Shown: one piece after another, positions 34,545-43,320 of the stretch
How the letters are laid out: each line of letters opens with the position of its first letter
Position numbering within the stretch: position 1 is the first letter of the stretch
Assembly: GCF_900110205.1 (NCBI RefSeq)
Contig: NZ_FOCV01000007.1
Coordinates: 62,001-126,000 of the forward strand
Length of the DNA stretch: 64,000 bases
DNA from: Rhizobium tibeticum
GTDB lineage: Bacteria > Pseudomonadota > Alphaproteobacteria > Rhizobiales > Rhizobiaceae
Direction: 5' to 3'
Notes under the pieces: model-generated
What the model saw: only the letters and a program-made list of their open reading frames with translations
What the model was told of the DNA's origin: nothing
Database searches by the model: none
Program-made: the position numbers and the translations under genes

Positions 34545-36311
34545 ATGATCCTATTCCTGATCGCTTATCTTGCAGGGGCCCTGACCATCGTCAGCCCCTG
34601 CATCCTTCCGGTCCTGCCTTTCGTGCTGTCGCGAGCAGGTCAGCCGTTTAAAAGAAGCATCCTGCCGATGCTGATCGGCATGATCGTGACCTTCGCGGGC
34701 GTGGCAACGCTTGCCGCTGTCGGCGGAAGCTGGGCCGTGCATGCGAACGAAATTGGCCGATATGTTGCCATTGCGTTAATTGCCGGCTTCGGCGTGACGC
34801 TGCTTTCGCCCCGTATCGCGGCGGCGGTAACGCGGCCAGCCGTGGCATTGGGCAGCCGTCTGTCGCAGCAAGCGAGCGGCAAGAAGGCTAGCGTTGGTAC
34901 GTCCTTCCTTCTCGGCGTCGCGACGGGTCTTCTTTGGGCGCCCTGCGCCGGCCCGATCCTCGGACTGGTCCTCACCGGTGCCGCCCTGCAAGGGGCAAAC
35001 GTGCAGACCACCCTCCTGCTGACGGCCTACGCCGCAGGTGCCGCCACCTCGCTCGCAATGGCTGTTCTTGCCGGGGAGAAGGTGTTTGCCGCGATGAAGC
35101 GATCGCTCGGCGTCGGCGAGCGTCTGCGGCAGGGCCTTGGCGTTGCCGTACTGGCAGGCGTTACGGCGATCGCGCTCGGGCTCGATACTGGCCTGTTGTC
35201 GCGTCTCTCCTATGCCAGCAGCAAAGGCATCGAGCAGTCGCTGCTGGACAGGCTGCAAGGCGCTGGCAGTGCCGCTGGGAAGCCGGCAGGCAATGCGATG
35301 GCACTTGCTGCCAACGATGCGCGCAAGGAATACCAGAGCGACTTGCCGGTGCTAGGCCGCTTCCAGTCGCTCGACGGTGCGGTGGAATGGTTGAATTCGA
35401 AGCCGCTCACGGCCGAAGAATTGCGCGGCAAGGTGGTTCTCGTCGACTTTTGGACCTACTCCTGCATCAACTGCATTCGGACGATCCCCTACGTTCGGGC
35501 CTGGGCAGAAAAGTACCGGGACCAAGGATTGGTCGTGATCGGGGTCCATTCCCCCGAATTTGCCTTCGAGAAGCGGATCGACAATGTCCGTCAGGCGGTC
35601 GACAAGTTCCAGATCGGCTATCCCGTGGCGATCGACAACAACTTCAAGATCTGGCGGGCATTCGGCAACAACTACTGGCCGGCTCACTATTTCATCGATG
35701 CGAAGGGCCAGATCAGGCACACCCAGTTCGGTGAAGGAGACTACGAACAGTCCGAACGCGTCATCCAGGATCTGCTGGCGGAAGCCGCAGGCAGCAAGAA
35801 GGCTGACACGGTCACTGTCGCGCCCGATGCCAAGGGCGCCGAGGCGGCGCCCGACCTTGCGCGCCTGCAGTCGGGTGAATCCTACATCGGCTACCTGCGA
35901 GCTGCCAACTTCATCTCGCCGGAAGGGACCGGGGCAGACGCCGCCCGTGATTACACCGCGGGAAAGCCGCGCCTCAATGAATGGGGTCTGACGGGCAAGT
36001 GGACGGTAGGGGGCGAACAGGCCTCGCTTGAGCAGGCCGGTGGAGGCATCACCTACCGGTTCAGTGCACGAGATCTCCATCTCGTCCTTGGGCCTGGAGC
36101 GGGCGGCAAGAAGGTCCGCTTTCAGGTGACGGTGGACGGCGTAGCGCCGGGGGCAGACCATGGTTCGGATATTGATGCGCAAGGCAATGGCAGTGTTTCG
36201 GAAACGCGCCTCTACCAACTGGTGCGCCAGTCGAAAGACGTGCGGGAGCGGACGTTCGAGATCCGCTTCCTCGATCCGGGTGTCGAAGCTTTCGTATTCA
36301 CCTTTGGTTGA
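34545..36311 (+). CDS. dipZ: DipZ-like protein: CcdA membrane domain, thioredoxin domain, C-terminal beta domain
   Basis: Protein of about 588 residues that passes reducing power from the cytoplasm to periplasmic partners. The membrane part (to about 220) has paired cysteines in VSPCILPVLP and WAPCAGPILG, as in CcdA/DsbD. A periplasmic thioredoxin-like domain has FWTYSCINCIRT (CxxC near 307-310). The last 150 residues form the carbohydrate-binding-like domain of DipZ proteins. ATG 34545 is chosen over 34539 because AGGGG abuts the latter. The exported MsrA gene follows after 12 bp, a likely electron acceptor. Confidence 0.9.
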   Translation: MILFLIAYLAGALTIVSPCILPVLPFVLSRAGQPFKRSILPMLIGMIVTFAGVATLAAVGGSWAVHANEIGRYVAIALIAGFGVTLLSPRIAAAVTRPAVALGSRLSQQASGKKASVGTSFLLGVATGLLWAPCAGPILGLVLTGAALQGANVQTTLLLTAYAAGAATSLAMAVLAGEKVFAAMKRSLGVGERLRQGLGVAVLAGVTAIALGLDTGLLSRLSYASSKGIEQSLLDRLQGAGSAAGKPAGNAMALAANDARKEYQSDLPVLGRFQSLDGAVEWLNSKPLTAEELRGKVVLVDFWTYSCINCIRTIPYVRAWAEKYRDQGLVVIGVHSPEFAFEKRIDNVRQAVDKFQIGYPVAIDNNFKIWRAFGNNYWPAHYFIDAKGQIRHTQFGEGDYEQSERVIQDLLAEAAGSKKADTVTVAPDAKGAEAAPDLARLQSGESYIGYLRAANFISPEGTGADAARDYTAGKPRLNEWGLTGKWTVGGEQASLEQAGGGITYRFSARDLHLVLGPGAGGKKVRFQVTVDGVAPGADHGSDIDAQGNGSVSETRLYQLVRQSKDVRERTFEIRFLDPGVEAFVFTFG

Positions 36312-36323
36312 GAGGATAGGGCC

Positions 36324-37064
36324 ATGAAAGATCGAGAGAAAACCCTTTTGGCCTCAATCGGCACCATCGCACGCCTCGGCCTTGTGGCCCTGGCGGTGAT
36401 CGGTGGCGGCGGCCTCGCACTGAAATTGAATGGCGGATCGCCGTCCGAAGAGACCAAGCGCATTCCTCCGGCCCTCCATGATGTGGCCGCGACATCTGGA
36501 ACGCAAGCGCTGGTGCTTGCCGGCGGCTGCTTCTGGGGCGTGCAAGGGGCGTTCCAGCATGTTGCCGGCGTTGTGAGCGCCACGGCAGGGTATGCCGGCG
36601 GGAGTGCCGCGACTGCGACCTACGAAATGACGGAGACCGGGCAAACCGCTCATGCCGAAGCGGTGGAGATCGTCTTCGATCCGACGCAGATCACCTACGG
36701 CCAGTTGCTGCAGATCTTCTTCTCCGTGGTTCACGATCCGACGCAGGTCGACCAACAAGGGCCCGACGTCGGGAAGCAATACCGGTCGGCGATCTTTCCG
36801 CTGAACGACGAGCAGGCGAAGGTCGCTTCCGACTACATCGCCCAACTCGGTCAAGAAGGCGCTTTCAGTCGCCCGATTGCGACTTCGACCGAAGTCGGAA
36901 AAACGTTCTATCGCGCTGAGGCCTATCATCAGGACTACGTCTACAACAATCCGAGCCAGCCCTATGTGTATGCCTACGAGCAACCGAAGATCGAAGCTCT
37001 GAAGCGGCTTTTCCCGGCGCAGTATCGGGAGCGTCCAGCGCTCGTCGCAGAGCAGGCAGGCTGA
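36324..37064 (+). CDS. msrA: Peptide methionine (S)-S-oxide reductase MsrA, exported or membrane-anchored
   Basis: Protein of 246 residues. An N-terminal hydrophobic segment (RLGLVALAVIGGGGLALKL) predicts export or anchoring. The MsrA core follows: GGCFWG with catalytic Cys69, TAGYAGG, HAEAVEIVFDPTQITYGQLLQIFFSVVHDPT, and GKQYRSAIF. It lies 12 bp after the dipZ-like gene, which probably supplies its electrons across the membrane (inference). Confidence 0.94.
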   Translation: MKDREKTLLASIGTIARLGLVALAVIGGGGLALKLNGGSPSEETKRIPPALHDVAATSGTQALVLAGGCFWGVQGAFQHVAGVVSATAGYAGGSAATATYEMTETGQTAHAEAVEIVFDPTQITYGQLLQIFFSVVHDPTQVDQQGPDVGKQYRSAIFPLNDEQAKVASDYIAQLGQEGAFSRPIATSTEVGKTFYRAEAYHQDYVYNNPSQPYVYAYEQPKIEALKRLFPAQYRERPALVAEQAG

Positions 37065-37166
37065 CCTTGGCCAGGGCTATGCGGCGGTGGCGTCGCTCGG
37101 CGGCATCGAGGTGACTATAATCCAAACTTCGGTCAGTCGAACGAGTCTGATCCCCGCCTACATCGC

Positions 37167-37204
37167 GATACAGTCCTCGGGGCATTCGAACACATTTGGG
37201 ATAC
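37167..37204 (+). promoter_or_regulatory. Motif pair upstream of small secreted gene
   Basis: GATACA (37167) and ACACATTTGGGATAC (37190-37204), about 90 bp before the 37297 start. The arrangement repeats that at 34438-34474. Confidence 0.4.
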
Positions 37205-37296
37205 GCGCGGTCGTCACGCTCGAATTCTACCCGCTCCGGAAAGATCAGAATTTTCTGGGATTGGCCCAAACGGGTCAAGCAATTGAGGAGAAAGCA

Positions 37297-37509
37297 ATGC
37301 GCATTCTAGTCACCACCTTTACCGTGCTTGCGCTGTCAGCCGTGCCATGCGCCTGGGATACCGCTCCGGGGGAGCCGCCAGCGATCGCCGCACTCTTCTC
37401 CTGGTTATCGCCTCCAACTGATGCAGGGTCGAAGCAAACCGCGCAGACCGCGAATGCCTTCGTGGCGACATCGGCCGATGAGGCACTGCCCCAACGCGCG
37501 AATTACTAA
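37297..37509 (+). CDS. Small secreted hypothetical protein
   Basis: Protein of 70 residues with a signal-like N-terminus (RILVTTFTVLALSAVPCAW) and a Thr/Ala-rich remainder. An excellent GAGGAGA site precedes ATG 37297. No family was recognised. Its promoter region has the same motif pair as the dipZ-like gene, so it probably belongs to the same stress group. Confidence 0.6.
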   Translation: MRILVTTFTVLALSAVPCAWDTAPGEPPAIAALFSWLSPPTDAGSKQTAQTANAFVATSADEALPQRANY

Positions 37510-37520
37510 GGAGATCCGCG

Positions 37521-37870
37521 ATGAAACTCTTCGAAGACAAGATCTCGTCGGCCGCATCCCGTGTCCCCCGCGGGTGACGGCTCGCCTTGGCACCTTTCCA
37601 GGAGCCGGGCCACAGGAAATTGCGGACTGGAGCCGTCATTGGATCCGCGTTGGATTGACTGCAGTGGAGGAATTACTCGCGCGGCGGCAGACAGATCGAT
37701 ATGCGGCCGGCGATGCGCCGTCGATGGCCGACATTTGCCTCTTCCCGCAGGCGGTCAATGCCGAACGGGCTGGTCTCTCGCTCGACCAGTGGCCTCGCAT
37801 CACAGCGGTTGTCGCGAGGCTTCGCGCGATTCCCGCCTTTGCCGAAAACGGTCCGGCTCCCCGAACTTGA
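37521..37870 (+). pseudogene. Glutathione S-transferase / maleylacetoacetate isomerase-like, internal deletion
   Basis: The frame from ATG 37521 reads KLFEDKISSAASRV, the first strand and helix of a GST, then hits a stop. Another frame continues as the C-terminal GST domain (FPGAGPQEIADWSRHWIRVGLTAVEELLARRQ, then APSMADICLFPQ and LRAIPAFAENGPAPRT-stop at 37870). Roughly 90 middle codons are missing. A normal GAGATCC start region remains 11 bp after the preceding gene. Confidence 0.8.
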
Positions 37871-37973
37871 GTGGCCTTGAGCTGCACCTCAGGTCGCTCA
37901 GTTGCAGGCGAATGTATACCAATGTATCTCTCGACCTGATCCCTACACCAGCATTCAATTCCCGCCATCGGGC

Positions 37974-37988
37974 ACACATTGGATATAC
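37974..37988 (+). promoter_or_regulatory. ACACAT...ATAC motif upstream of the second hydrolase
   Basis: ACACATTGGATATAC, 50 bp before the start at 38038, resembles the ACACATNNGGGATAC elements at 34460 and 37190. TGTATAC and TGTATC occur just upstream (37913-37928). Confidence 0.3.
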
Positions 37989-38037
37989 ACGCGTACCGGC
38001 TTCTAGGAATGTCTTTAACGCAATCTGGAGAACATCG

Positions 38038-39090
38038 ATGGCAGAGGAAATCAATCAACAGAGGCGGCGGTTCATGGGCGTCGCGGCCCTGACTGTCGCT
38101 GCTGCGCAACTGGGCGTCATCGGGACGAATGTTGCGCAAGCGGCGACGCCAACTGCTGCGCGCATTCCCACCATCGCGCCAGGGACCAACACCTCGTTCG
38201 GCACAATCAAGCAGATCGATGCAGGTCTGCTCAACGTCGGTTATGCCGAACTTGGTGCGAGCGACGCGCCTCCGGTCATTCTCCTGCACGGCTGGCCCTA
38301 TGACATCCACACCTACGTCGACGTCGCACCGCTGCTTGCCGCGGCTGGCTACCGCGTCATCGTGCCCTATCTGCGTGGTTACGGCACGACGCGGTTCCTT
38401 TCCGACAAGACGATGTGCAACGGTCAGCAGGCCGCAATCGCCGCAGATATTATCGCGCTCATGGATGCACTGAAGATCGACAAGGCGCTGATTGGCGGTT
38501 GTGATTGGGGAGCCCGCACGGCCTGCATTATCGCCGCCCTCTGGCCCGAGCGCTGCAAGGCGCTGGTTTCCGTCAGCGGCTATCTCATCGGCAGCCAGGA
38601 AGCCAACAAGGCGCCATTGCCGCCGAAGGCCGAACTTGCCTGGTGGTATCAGTTCTACTTCGCCACCGAACGTGGCCGCGCAGGCTATGCGCAATACCGG
38701 AGCGAGTTTGCAAAACTCATCTGGCAGCTTGCATCACCGAAGTGGAATTTCGATGACGCGACCTTCAATCGCAGCGCGGCCGCCTTCGAAAATCCGGATC
38801 ACGTCGACATCACCATCCACAACTACCGCTGGCGCATCAGCGCCGCCGAGGGTGAGCGGAAGTATGACGAACTCGAAGCGCGGCTTGCCAAGTTCCCAGT
38901 CATCGGCGTGCCTGCCATCACGCTGGAAGGCGATGCCAATGGTGCGCCTCATCCGCAGCCGGAGGCCTACGCCAAGAAGTTCTCGGGCAAGTACGAACAT
39001 CGACTGATCACCGGCGGCATCGGTCACAATCTACCACAGGAGGCGCCGCAAGCCTTTGCGCAAGCCGTGGTCGACGTCGATCGATTCTGA
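38038..39090 (+). CDS. Tat-exported alpha/beta hydrolase (epoxide hydrolase-like)
   Basis: Protein of 350 residues with a twin-arginine signal (QQRRRFMGVAALTVAAAQLGVIGTNVAQAA). Alpha/beta-hydrolase features: VILLHGWPYDIHTY (oxyanion hole), nucleophile Asp in IGGCDWGARTA, and C-terminal His in GGIGHNLPQEAP. Asp as nucleophile fits epoxide hydrolases or dehalogenases rather than esterases. GGAG lies upstream of ATG 38038. It precedes the second ohr gene, mirroring the ohr/epoxide hydrolase pair at 11.7-13.5 kb. Confidence 0.9.
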   Translation: MAEEINQQRRRFMGVAALTVAAAQLGVIGTNVAQAATPTAARIPTIAPGTNTSFGTIKQIDAGLLNVGYAELGASDAPPVILLHGWPYDIHTYVDVAPLLAAAGYRVIVPYLRGYGTTRFLSDKTMCNGQQAAIAADIIALMDALKIDKALIGGCDWGARTACIIAALWPERCKALVSVSGYLIGSQEANKAPLPPKAELAWWYQFYFATERGRAGYAQYRSEFAKLIWQLASPKWNFDDATFNRSAAAFENPDHVDITIHNYRWRISAAEGERKYDELEARLAKFPVIGVPAITLEGDANGAPHPQPEAYAKKFSGKYEHRLITGGIGHNLPQEAPQAFAQAVVDVDRF

Positions 39091-39162
39091 TCGTTCATCG
39101 GGCGTGGTCGCGGCGGCCAGCCGCGGCTTTCCGGTTTCGCCTTCATTCCGGACTCTGGACCT

Positions 39163-39199
39163 GGCGTTAGAGCGTTTAGGCGCTCACGCCGGGTTTTTT
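39163..39199 (+). terminator. Rho-independent terminator after the Tat hydrolase
   Basis: GGCGT..GAGCG - loop TTTAGG - CGCTC ACGCC followed by GGG and six T. It closes the hydrolase transcript 73 bp after the stop, so ohr copy 2 must have its own promoter within 39200-39469. That remaining stretch shows TATTGTATCC at 39318 and no other gene. Confidence 0.8.
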
Positions 39200-39469
39200 A
39201 TCATGCACGCGTCATGAAGGTGAGGTCCTGCCCACGCAGCCCTTCGCACTTCCTCCGGCGCGGTCTGCGTCCCGCACCTTGGCTGAGCGGTCAGCCGCTG
39301 ACGGGCGGTTCGTATCGTATTGTATCCGCACCGCGTTTGCGTGGGAGTTGGCTACATTTCAGCACCGCGACGAAACATCTCAGACACGTACGGAGCGTCA
39401 TCTGCGGTTCGACAGCGAGCCAGGCAATCAGGCTTCGGCGGCATCCATTCTGTCGAAAGGAAGAACATC

Positions 39470-39886
39470 ATGAGCGAGAACCAGAAAGTAATCTACACCG
39501 GCAAGACGCACACGACCGGCGGTCGCGACAGCGCATCGCGCAGCTCCGACGGTCGCCTCGATACCAAACTGTCCTCGCCGGGCAGCGCGGGGCAGGGAAC
39601 GAACCCTGAGCAGCTCTTTGCCGCTGGCTGGTCGGCCTGCTTCATCGGCGCGATGGGCTTTGCCGCCAGCGGCCTGAAGGTCGCACTTCCGGCCGACCTC
39701 GCCGTCAACACCGAAGTGGACCTCTGCAGCAGCACGGGCGGCTACTCCCTTCAGGCACGCCTCAACGTCAGCCTGCCGGACATCGACCACGAAACTGCTC
39801 GGGCTATTGTCGATGCAGCGCATCAAATATGCCCATATTCCAAGGCAACGCGCGGCAATATCAACGTCACCATAAACCTCGTCTGA
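39470..39886 (+). CDS. Organic hydroperoxide reductase Ohr (copy 2)
   Basis: Ohr/OsmC family protein of 138 residues with both cysteines (GWSACFIGAM and AHQICPYSKATRGNI), the Arg of GGRDS and Glu of TNPEQLF. It is the classical full-length form, compared with the shorter copy at 11665. GAAAGGA precedes ATG 39470; upstream in-frame codons do not match the family. No OhrR-type palindrome is seen upstream, so its control differs from copy 1. Confidence 0.94.
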   Translation: MSENQKVIYTGKTHTTGGRDSASRSSDGRLDTKLSSPGSAGQGTNPEQLFAAGWSACFIGAMGFAASGLKVALPADLAVNTEVDLCSSTGGYSLQARLNVSLPDIDHETARAIVDAAHQICPYSKATRGNINVTINLV

Positions 39887-39932
39887 CGAGATAAGAAAAA
39901 CGGTTCCCCCGCCAGATGGGTGTGATGTTGAG

Positions 39933-39964
39933 GAGCGGCAGCTGTCAAAGGCTGCCGCTCTTTT
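39933..39964 (+). terminator. Rho-independent terminator of ohr copy 2
   Basis: GAGCGGCAGC and GCTGCCGCTC form a perfect 10-bp stem with an 8-base loop, followed by TTTT. It lies between convergent ohr and the histidine kinase gene. Confidence 0.85.
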
Positions 39965-40008
39965 GCCGATAGTCAGGCGAATGTTTCCAGTGGCAACCGC
40001 AAGGCGGC

Positions 40009-41343
40009 TCAAGCTGTTGTTCGATTGATGGCTATTTCGGCCACAAGCCCGCCGCCGTCCCGATTGCGCAGCGCCAGCGATGCACCGATCGCCGTAGCAA
40101 GCTGTACGGCAATGGCGAGGCCGAGCCCGGTTCCGCCGGTATCGCGATTGCGCGATTGCTCCAGGCGAAAGAAGGGCTTGAGGACAGCTTCCAGCTGGTC
40201 ATTGGGAATCCCGGGACCGCGATCAAGCACTCTGACGACTATGCTCTCGTCGGCGCGGCGTTGCACTTCGATCTCGGCGCTGCCGCCGAACTTCAGCGCG
40301 TTGTCGATGAGATTGGTGAGAACGCGCCTCAGGGCGTGCGGCCGTGTCATGATCGCACCGCCGCTCATCTCAATTATCGCAACGTCCTTGCCGGTATCCT
40401 GGTAGTCATAAACAAGGCTTTCGATGAACGAGGAGAGATCGATGCGCGAGGCTTTCTCGACATTGCCATGGGCGCTGCGAGCATAGGCGACACCTTCCTT
40501 GACAAGACGTTCGATCTCGCCGAGATCCTGCATCAGCTTATCCCTATCGCCGAAATCCTCCGCCATCTCCGCCCTGAGCTTCATGCGGGTGATCGGCGTT
40601 TGCAGATCGTGCGATATGGCTGCGAGTATTTGTACGCGCTCCTCAAGATATTGCGCGATGCGTTCGCGCATTGCGTTGAAGGCGGTTGCGGCATAAGCGA
40701 CTTCGCTCGGTCCCGTCTCGCTCAGGCGAGGGGTCTTCACGTTCGGGTCGAGCGTGTCGGCGGCTCGTGCGAGATTGACGAGAGGGCGGATTGCCTGACG
40801 CACGGCAAACCAACTGCACAGCACCAGCAACGCCAACTGCGCGGCGAGCACATAAGGCAGCCAATCGGCCAGCGGCATGACGCCATGCGGGTTGATGTCT
40901 ATCGTCAATGGCGCACCATCGCTCAGTGACAGATGTGCCTGGAGTCGAAGGTCGGCGCCGGGAATGGTCTCCATCTCGATCGGATACTTTGCACCGATCG
41001 CGGCGCGAACCTTGGAAGCGATTTCAGCGCTGCGCGCCTCGAGGGTCGGAGTGCCGGGCAAGCCGGGTCCCAGCACGAAACGATAACTCCCCCGATCAAG
41101 ACGATCGAGCCAATCGGCGCGTTCGTCGGCCGGTAGGCGATCGAGAATGGCGATCGAGGTCGCGACGTCGTTTTCGAGGGTGTTGAACATGACCGACTTG
41201 GCGGCCGTGTAGCGCTCGAAAAATAGCACCGTGAACGACATGGCATGCGCGATCGCCAGACCAGCAAGCAGAATAAGAAACAGCCGCGCCCCGAGGGTGC
41301 GCGGCCACAGAGGAAATCCATTCAGGAAGGCGTGCGTCGCCAT
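40009..41343 (-). CDS. Sensor histidine kinase
   Basis: Membrane kinase of 444 residues: first helix about residues 19-40, periplasmic loop of roughly 110 residues, second helix (VLAAQLALLVLCSWFAV), HAMP region, HisKA with ISHDLQTPITRMKLRAEM (phospho-His), then N-box NLIDNALKFGG, DRGPGIP and GGTGLGLAIAVQLA. ATG 41343 shares a base with the response-regulator stop (TGATG). EnvZ-like architecture. It is next to ohr copy 2, suggesting envelope redox or organic stress as signal (inference). Confidence 0.92.
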   Translation of the reverse strand: MATHAFLNGFPLWPRTLGARLFLILLAGLAIAHAMSFTVLFFERYTAAKSVMFNTLENDVATSIAILDRLPADERADWLDRLDRGSYRFVLGPGLPGTPTLEARSAEIASKVRAAIGAKYPIEMETIPGADLRLQAHLSLSDGAPLTIDINPHGVMPLADWLPYVLAAQLALLVLCSWFAVRQAIRPLVNLARAADTLDPNVKTPRLSETGPSEVAYAATAFNAMRERIAQYLEERVQILAAISHDLQTPITRMKLRAEMAEDFGDRDKLMQDLGEIERLVKEGVAYARSAHGNVEKASRIDLSSFIESLVYDYQDTGKDVAIIEMSGGAIMTRPHALRRVLTNLIDNALKFGGSAEIEVQRRADESIVVRVLDRGPGIPNDQLEAVLKPFFRLEQSRNRDTGGTGLGLAIAVQLATAIGASLALRNRDGGGLVAEIAINRTTA

Positions 41344-42080
41344 CAGCGTGCCTCGGTGATCTCGATCGGCATGGAGAAGACGTAGCCCTCGCTGCGGACG
41401 GTCTTGATGTAAGTCGGCTCTCGGGCGTCGTCGCCAAGGCGCTGGCGCACGCGGCTGACGAGAAGGTCGATCGAGCGGTCGAAAAGCTCGGCGTCGCGGC
41501 CCTGTGTCAGGTTGAGAAGCTGGTCGCGGTTCAGCACGCGCTGGGGATGATCGATAAAGACGCGCAGCAGCCGATATTCGGCACCGCTGAGTGCGATCAC
41601 TGTCCCGTCGGAATCGACGAGATGGCGCGCCGTCGTATCGAGCTTCCATTTGCCGAAGCTCAGCAATTGGCCGGCTTCCGACACCTGCAGATTCGGTGGC
41701 AGCATGCGCGTGCGCCGAAGGACGGCCTTGATGCGGGCCAGCAATTCACGCGCCGAAAACGGTTTGGCGAGGTAATCATCCGCACCCATCTCGAGACCGA
41801 TGATGCGATCCATTTCATCCGTACGCGCCGTCAGCATAACGATGGGAACGGCCTTGCGGCGTCCGGCACGCAACTCGCGGCTGAGAACGAGGCCGTCGTC
41901 GCCTGGCATCATGACGTCGAGGATGATCAGATCGACGGAATTCGCTTCGAGGAAGGAGCGCATATGCCGGCCGTCGGCAACTGCGGTCACGCGAAGGCCA
42001 TTCTTCTTCAGGTAGCTCGACACGAGCTCCCGGATTTCGCGATCGTCATCGACGATCAGGACGTGGTCGATGTGCTCCAT
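41343..42080 (-). CDS. OmpR-family response regulator
   Basis: Regulator of 245 residues. Receiver: VLIVDDDREIRELV (acidic pair), phospho-Asp in LIILDVMMPGDDG, Thr in VMLTART and Lys in YLAKPFSARELLARI. C-terminal OmpR winged helix: LSGAEYRLLRVFIDHPQRVLNRDQLLNLTQGRDAELFDRSIDLLVSRVRQRLGD. It is the first gene of the two-component operon, and its upstream region carries several GGATAC/GATACA copies. Confidence 0.94.
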   Translation of the reverse strand: MEHIDHVLIVDDDREIRELVSSYLKKNGLRVTAVADGRHMRSFLEANSVDLIILDVMMPGDDGLVLSRELRAGRRKAVPIVMLTARTDEMDRIIGLEMGADDYLAKPFSARELLARIKAVLRRTRMLPPNLQVSEAGQLLSFGKWKLDTTARHLVDSDGTVIALSGAEYRLLRVFIDHPQRVLNRDQLLNLTQGRDAELFDRSIDLLVSRVRQRLGDDAREPTYIKTVRSEGYVFSMPIEITEAR

Positions 42081-42120
42081 CGCGCGATCTCCATTATTCT
42101 ACTGCTAATGACGCCCTTGA

Positions 42121-42197
42121 TGTATCCGCCGTATGTTGACGGCGTCTGGGCGTGCATGTTGCTGTATCCCGCGGCTCTTTGAATACAGTGTGATACA
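42121..42197 (-). promoter_or_regulatory. Cluster of GGATACA motifs upstream of the response regulator
   Basis: On the minus strand GGATACA occurs at 42127-42121 and 42169-42163, and on the plus strand GATACA at 42192-42197 next to AATACA at 42182. These are tandem copies of the hexamer seen before the dipZ-like and 37297 genes, so autoregulation is possible. Confidence 0.4.
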
Positions 42198-42270
42198 ATG
42201 TCAGCGCTTTCATTTCCTCCGATAAATCATGAAAAATCGCTCGAACCGCTCGGTCGTCGTTTGGCGGGAG

Positions 42271-43320
42271 CTATCCGGCAAACAGGCTGCGGATCAGGTC
42301 GGAGGTCGACCCCTGCCAAAGCTCGCCTTCTCCCGTTCCTGCCCATAACGACAGAAGGTCGGGCGAACCTTTTGCGGCGGACGCGCCTCGCAAGTCACGG
42401 GTAAACTTGTTCTGCGCGGGAAACGGCATGACGGCATCCATGTTCGGCGTCATCTCCTCCATGAAGCGGTTCTCGATACCTCGGGCAAACCGGCCTGAAA
42501 AGACGCGTGTCGTTCGGGTCTTTCGCATCGGAGCATCGAGTTCGGACCGGTAAGGAGCCGACGTGCCGGCCTCACTGGTGGCCAGGAAAGCCGTGCCCAG
42601 CTGCACCGCTTGCGCGCCCGCGGCGAGGGTGGCGCGAATGTCCGAGGCGGTCATGATGCCGCCCGCCGCGATCAACGGCACGCGCACTTTCCCCGTGCAT
42701 TGAGCGAGAAGGTCGCGAAGCGCGATCTCCGGATCGGCGGCGTCGGGTTCGAAGATACCGCGATGGCCGCCGGCCTCGAAGCCTTGGAGGGTGATCGCAT
42801 CAACGCCACTGTCTTCGAGTGCCTGTGCTTCCTCCGGTGCGGTCGCCGTCCCGATGAGCATAATGCCGGCATCTCGTGCCGCTTTCGTATGATCTGCCGA
42901 CAACAGGCCGAAGACAAAACTGAACACGGCCGGCCTAATCCTCAGAATGGTCTCGAATTGGGAGTCGAAGTCCTCTTCGAAAGGTGCTGAGAATTGCGGG
43001 GTCGGCAGATCAAGCTCGGCGCGATATACGGCCGTGGCTGCTATCGCCCGCTCCACCGCGGCCGGATCAACGGTTGGGGCGGCATGAGGAATGAAAAGGT
43101 TGATCGCGAAGGGCTTGTCCGTGCGCTGGCGTACCTTGTCAGCGAATTCAACGATGGCTGCGGGATTGGAATAGGCGGCCCCGGCCGAACCCAGCGCGCC
43201 AGCAGCCGAAGCTGCGATCACCAGTTCGGGCGTTGAGGGGCCACCGGCCATCGGCGCGACGACAAGGGGGTAGTTCAATCCAAGCTTGCGAAGAGGTTCG
43301 CCGTCGATCTCGGTTGGCAC
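42271..43320 (-). CDS. Nitronate monooxygenase / 2-nitropropane dioxygenase family
   Basis: FMN enzyme of about 349 residues oxidising alkyl nitronates. The FMN barrel is shown by NYPLVVAPMAGGPSTPELVIAASAAGALG, ALEDSGVDAITLQGFEAGGHRG, PLIAAGGIMTASDIRATLAAGAQAVQLGTAFLA. The GTG at 43320 is chosen because AAGGAG lies 7 bp away; the TTG at 43326 would be only 1 bp from it. It belongs to the class I type. Confidence 0.9.
   Translation of the reverse strand: MPTEIDGEPLRKLGLNYPLVVAPMAGGPSTPELVIAASAAGALGSAGAAYSNPAAIVEFADKVRQRTDKPFAINLFIPHAAPTVDPAAVERAIAATAVYRAELDLPTPQFSAPFEEDFDSQFETILRIRPAVFSFVFGLLSADHTKAARDAGIMLIGTATAPEEAQALEDSGVDAITLQGFEAGGHRGIFEPDAADPEIALRDLLAQCTGKVRVPLIAAGGIMTASDIRATLAAGAQAVQLGTAFLATSEAGTSAPYRSELDAPMRKTRTTRVFSGRFARGIENRFMEEMTPNMDAVMPFPAQNKFTRDLRGASAAKGSPDLLSLWAGTGEGELWQGSTSDLIRSLFAG

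Noticed and set aside
36324..37064. Possible fusion of DipZ and MsrA as in Neisseria PilB-like proteins
   Set aside because: A stop codon and 12-bp gap separate them and MsrA has its own N-terminal export segment.
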